Shown here one piece after another: positions 61,571 through 64,000 of a stretch of 64,000 bases of DNA; the first letter of the stretch is position 1; each line of letters opens with the position of its first letter. The stretch comes from Bacteroidales bacterium. Its GTDB lineage: Bacteria > Bacteroidota > Bacteroidia > Bacteroidales > UBA932. The stretch is from contig JAGAKR010000023.1 of NCBI GenBank assembly GCA_017625535.1, positions 1-64,000 on the forward strand, given 5' to 3'. The translations under genes and the position numbers were made by a program. The notes beneath the pieces are model-generated. The model saw only the letters and a list, made by a program, of their open reading frames with translations. It did no database searches and was not told the origin of the DNA.

Positions 61571-64000
61571 CTACCTGTTGGCGGAATCCTGTTCCATCAA
61601 TTTGTTCAACCTCATCTCCACCTGCCCCGGAATGTCATCTTCCGGGCCTGCAGGGGTGTAATTATCCCTGATGCTTTCAAATGTGGCCTTGGCCTGCTCA
61701 AAATTGTCACGCTCTGCATAGGAATCTCCCAATGCTATGAAACTTTTTGCAAGCCAGTATGTCTGGGATGTCTGTGAATCCGAGAGGGCGAATGTCCTCT
61801 CTTCAACCTTTTCAAACTCTCCGGCATCGTAGGCATCCATAATGAGCAGACAGGCCGCCTCTGCCCCGTAACTGTCTGAAGGGTCCTTTGCAAGCCTCTC
61901 CAGAATCTCATTTGCCTCATCCCTCTCCTCATTTCCAAGGAGGCATTTGGCCTTTATGTATTCAATCTCCCTCTGCATCCCGGCAGATATTTTACCATCC
62001 TGCAGGGCAGTGGAGGAGAGCAGTCCGTTGCACACTGCAAGGGCGGTGTGGAAATCCTGCAGATTGTAAATGCTCCTCATCTTCCCGATGGTTCCTTCCA
62101 GTCTGTTGTTCCCCAGTTGGGCAATATGCTCCAATGTCTCGAATGCCCTGGCAGCCTCATCATATCTCTGCAACTGATAGGAGAGTTTGCCATAATTGAG
62201 GGTTGCAATTTCTCGGAAGGCATCCTCAGTCCCCTCCATCATCACCTTCATATAGGCATCTGCTGCCGCCTCTGCCTTCCCCAGTTTGTTGTAGCTCTCG
62301 GCAATGTAGAATATTGCCTGGGCAGCCTTTGCCCCCTCCGGAAACTTTTCCAGGAATGACTGGAGCGAGTTTATTGCAGCCGTGTAGTTGCCGCTCAGGA
62401 ATACCTGCTCGGCAGAGTTGAAGAGCATTGTCTCCCTCTCGGATGCGCTTTTTGTCTCGGAGAGCCCTATTTTGTCCAGATATGCCAGATACTCTTCTGC
62501 CCTGTTCTGTTGCCTGTATATGTTCTCCATACCGGCCAGGGCATTCTGTATCTCCTCATCCATACCGTTCCCCTCCACAATCTGCCTGTAGTATGCAAGT
62601 GCCTCATCCTGGTTCCCCCTGTTGGCACTTATCATTCCGGCTTCAAGGAGGGCCTTGTGCCAGAAAAGGCTGTCGGGAGGATTGTTTATCAGCCGGCTGA
62701 GGGTATGCAGGGCTTCCCGGTCTTTTCCGTTCTGTACATATGTGCGGCCCAGTTCATACAGGGCCTGGGTGTAGAGCGGTTTTGATGAGTTCTCCGGTGC
62801 GGTTATCTTTTTCAGTTCCTCTATTTTGCGGGTATCTTCAGATAGGAGTCCGTATGCAACAGCCCCCTGCAGAGGCGCATAGAGGTTGCTGTAGGATTCC
62901 AGTTGTGCAATTGTGCCGTAAAGTTCTGCCGCCTGCTGCCAGTTGCGGTTCATGAAGTATGAGTCTGCAAGGCGGAGCCTGGCCTCGTGGGCATATTTCT
63001 GTCTGGTTTGGGGCATTGCCAGATATGTGGCAAATGATTCTATCGCTGCCGGGAAGTTCCCCATTTTAAAGTGGTTGTATCCTGCATTGTAAATTGCAAC
63101 CGGATATTCAGCACTCTTCCTGAACTGAGTGTTGCCCGACAGTTTCTCCAATATCTGCAGGGATTCCTGGAATTCCCCTTTCCTGTACAGGCACTCTGCC
63201 AGCCAGAAATTTGCAAGGTGCCCCAGGGCAGTGTTGCCGGTGTGGGTGGTGTATGATGCGGCGCTGCGGAAGAAAGGGGCTGCTCCGGAGTAGGATGAAC
63301 TCTCTGCAAGTTGCAGCCCTCTCAGGAACGAGGCTTTCTGGAGGTTCCTCAAAGTCCCTTTATTTGGAGTACGTATTTTCTTCAGTGCGTCTATTGCCTG
63401 CTCAAATTTGTGCTCCATAAGGAAGGCGGTTGCCATATAGTTGTGGATCTCATCCCATTTGGCATTGGATGCCGGGTATTTTGCAAGGTATCCTTCAAAT
63501 GGGGCAATGTTGCGGTAGAGGTCGAATGTGAGTTTGGCGTGGTTGAACAGGGCATCTTCCTGGATGCTCTTGTCAAATCCGGTTGCCGATGCCATCTTGA
63601 ATGCCTCCTGTGCATTGTGCTTGTTCTTCAGTTGTATGTAGCACTGCCCCAGGTGGTACCAGGCGCTCTGCCCTATGGAATCCTCCTGTACTGTCACCTG
63701 CTGGAACAGGTCTGCCGCATTGCGGTACTGTTTAAGGGTATAGGCAATCATTCCCGCATAGAATTTGTCTTTGCTGGTAATGTTGCCGGCAGTGGTTGAG
63801 TAGATTTCAAAATAATGGCCGGCCTCCTGCGGACGGTTAAGGGCATAGAAACTTTCTGAAAGGATTCTTGCCCCCTGTGACTTGTACTCCTCTCCAAGTT
63901 CCTGCAGCATCTGCGGGCCGTTTTCAGTTACATATCTGTAATCCTTGAGCATAAACTTGCTCTCCAGAATGTGGTATCTGCAAGCCTGGGCAAACCTCTT
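61571..64000 (-). CDS. Large tetratricopeptide-repeat protein, 5' end outside window
   Basis: The minus frame is open to the right edge, giving at least 809 residues. An internal ATG at 63952 is present, but the frame and the helical sequence (RFAQACRYHILESKFMLKDY) continue upstream, so the gene is truncated by the window. It contains about twenty TPR-like 34-residue units (for example AGMIAYTLKQYRNAADLFQQV, YHLGQCYIQLKNKHNAQEAF, AIFYIAESYNKLGKAEAAADAYMKVM). No catalytic motif. It probably is a periplasmic scaffold acting with the barrel protein encoded three bases downstream. Confidence 0.85.
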   Translation of the reverse strand, partial: KRFAQACRYHILESKFMLKDYRYVTENGPQMLQELGEEYKSQGARILSESFYALNRPQEAGHYFEIYSTTAGNITSKDKFYAGMIAYTLKQYRNAADLFQQVTVQEDSIGQSAWYHLGQCYIQLKNKHNAQEAFKMASATGFDKSIQEDALFNHAKLTFDLYRNIAPFEGYLAKYPASNAKWDEIHNYMATAFLMEHKFEQAIDALKKIRTPNKGTLRNLQKASFLRGLQLAESSSYSGAAPFFRSAASYTTHTGNTALGHLANFWLAECLYRKGEFQESLQILEKLSGNTQFRKSAEYPVAIYNAGYNHFKMGNFPAAIESFATYLAMPQTRQKYAHEARLRLADSYFMNRNWQQAAELYGTIAQLESYSNLYAPLQGAVAYGLLSEDTRKIEELKKITAPENSSKPLYTQALYELGRTYVQNGKDREALHTLSRLINNPPDSLFWHKALLEAGMISANRGNQDEALAYYRQIVEGNGMDEEIQNALAGMENIYRQQNRAEEYLAYLDKIGLSETKSASERETMLFNSAEQVFLSGNYTAAINSLQSFLEKFPEGAKAAQAIFYIAESYNKLGKAEAAADAYMKVMMEGTEDAFREIATLNYGKLSYQLQRYDEAARAFETLEHIAQLGNNRLEGTIGKMRSIYNLQDFHTALAVCNGLLSSTALQDGKISAGMQREIEYIKAKCLLGNEERDEANEILERLAKDPSDSYGAEAACLLIMDAYDAGEFEKVEERTFALSDSQTSQTYWLAKSFIALGDSYAERDNFEQAKATFESIRDNYTPAGPEDDIPGQVEMRLNKLMEQDSANR

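Overview
The window is about 64 kb of chromosome from a Bacteroidota, most likely order Bacteroidales. The evidence is the recurrent TAnnTTTG -7 boxes of the Bacteroidetes primary sigma factor, the lack of Shine-Dalgarno sites, the start of a typical Bacteroidetes tyrosine recombinase at the left edge, an ECF sigma/DUF5056-type cassette, an FHS-family sugar permease beside a ROK kinase, and a serine-palmitoyltransferase-like sphingolipid enzyme. Family and genus cannot be fixed from sequence reading alone.

Layout. 1-60: 5' end of an integrase gene running off the left edge. 394-6584: two large GLUG-repeat lipoproteins. 6648-9064: an M14 carboxypeptidase and a peptide deformylase that carries a lipoprotein signal. 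9087-26016: an export cluster with TolC, HlyD-type adaptor, four FtsX/MacB-type permeases and a single ABC ATPase, interrupted by a 5'-nucleotidase and an M28 peptidase lipoprotein. 26017-28113: a small-RNA-like transcript unit, an orphan ORF, and a secreted protein of unknown function behind a consensus sigma-54 promoter. 28164-32994: catalase, then a sigma-54 response regulator and its kinase, separated by 51-bp stem-loop repeats. 33031-34522: a GH18 gene flanked by two copies of a 163-bp element with inverted ends. 34693-39633: tRNA-Leu(GAG), a PurL-like protein, a phospholipase-D-type cardiolipin synthase, a sugar permease and a ROK kinase. 39692-41680: two more stem-loop repeat arrays around an ECF sigma cassette. 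41788-43185: an AT-rich toxin/antitoxin/SecB-like chaperone module. 43197-48290: a second sigma-54 regulator/kinase pair, divergent from a fifth FtsX permease. 48369-50175: IbrA/IbrB-like pair. 50215-54644: nadB, nadC, nadA and a hydroxyacid dehydrogenase. 54762-64000, minus strand: sphingolipid enzymes, a frameshifted M23 peptidase, gyrB, an outer-membrane barrel protein and a truncated TPR gene.

How it fits together. The central theme is a tripartite, MacAB-TolC-like export machine. It has one ATPase and five large double-FtsX permeases in the window, two sigma-54 activator/kinase pairs, and sigma-54-like promoters in front of the tolC and second-permease transcripts. Nearly every intergenic gap of this cluster contains 15-bp palindromes, and four of the gaps hold two or three of them at an exact 23-bp pitch. 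Together this looks like one regulon that has not been described in this form.

Two whole-window signals stand out. The octamer TCCCGACA (either strand) occurs at least 38 times against about 2 expected by chance, in all reading frames, and as an inverted pair in a terminator, which resembles a DNA-uptake-sequence system. The 51/52-bp stem-loop arrays at three loci are a second, unrelated repeat family. All functional statements are by recognition of motifs; no searches were run.
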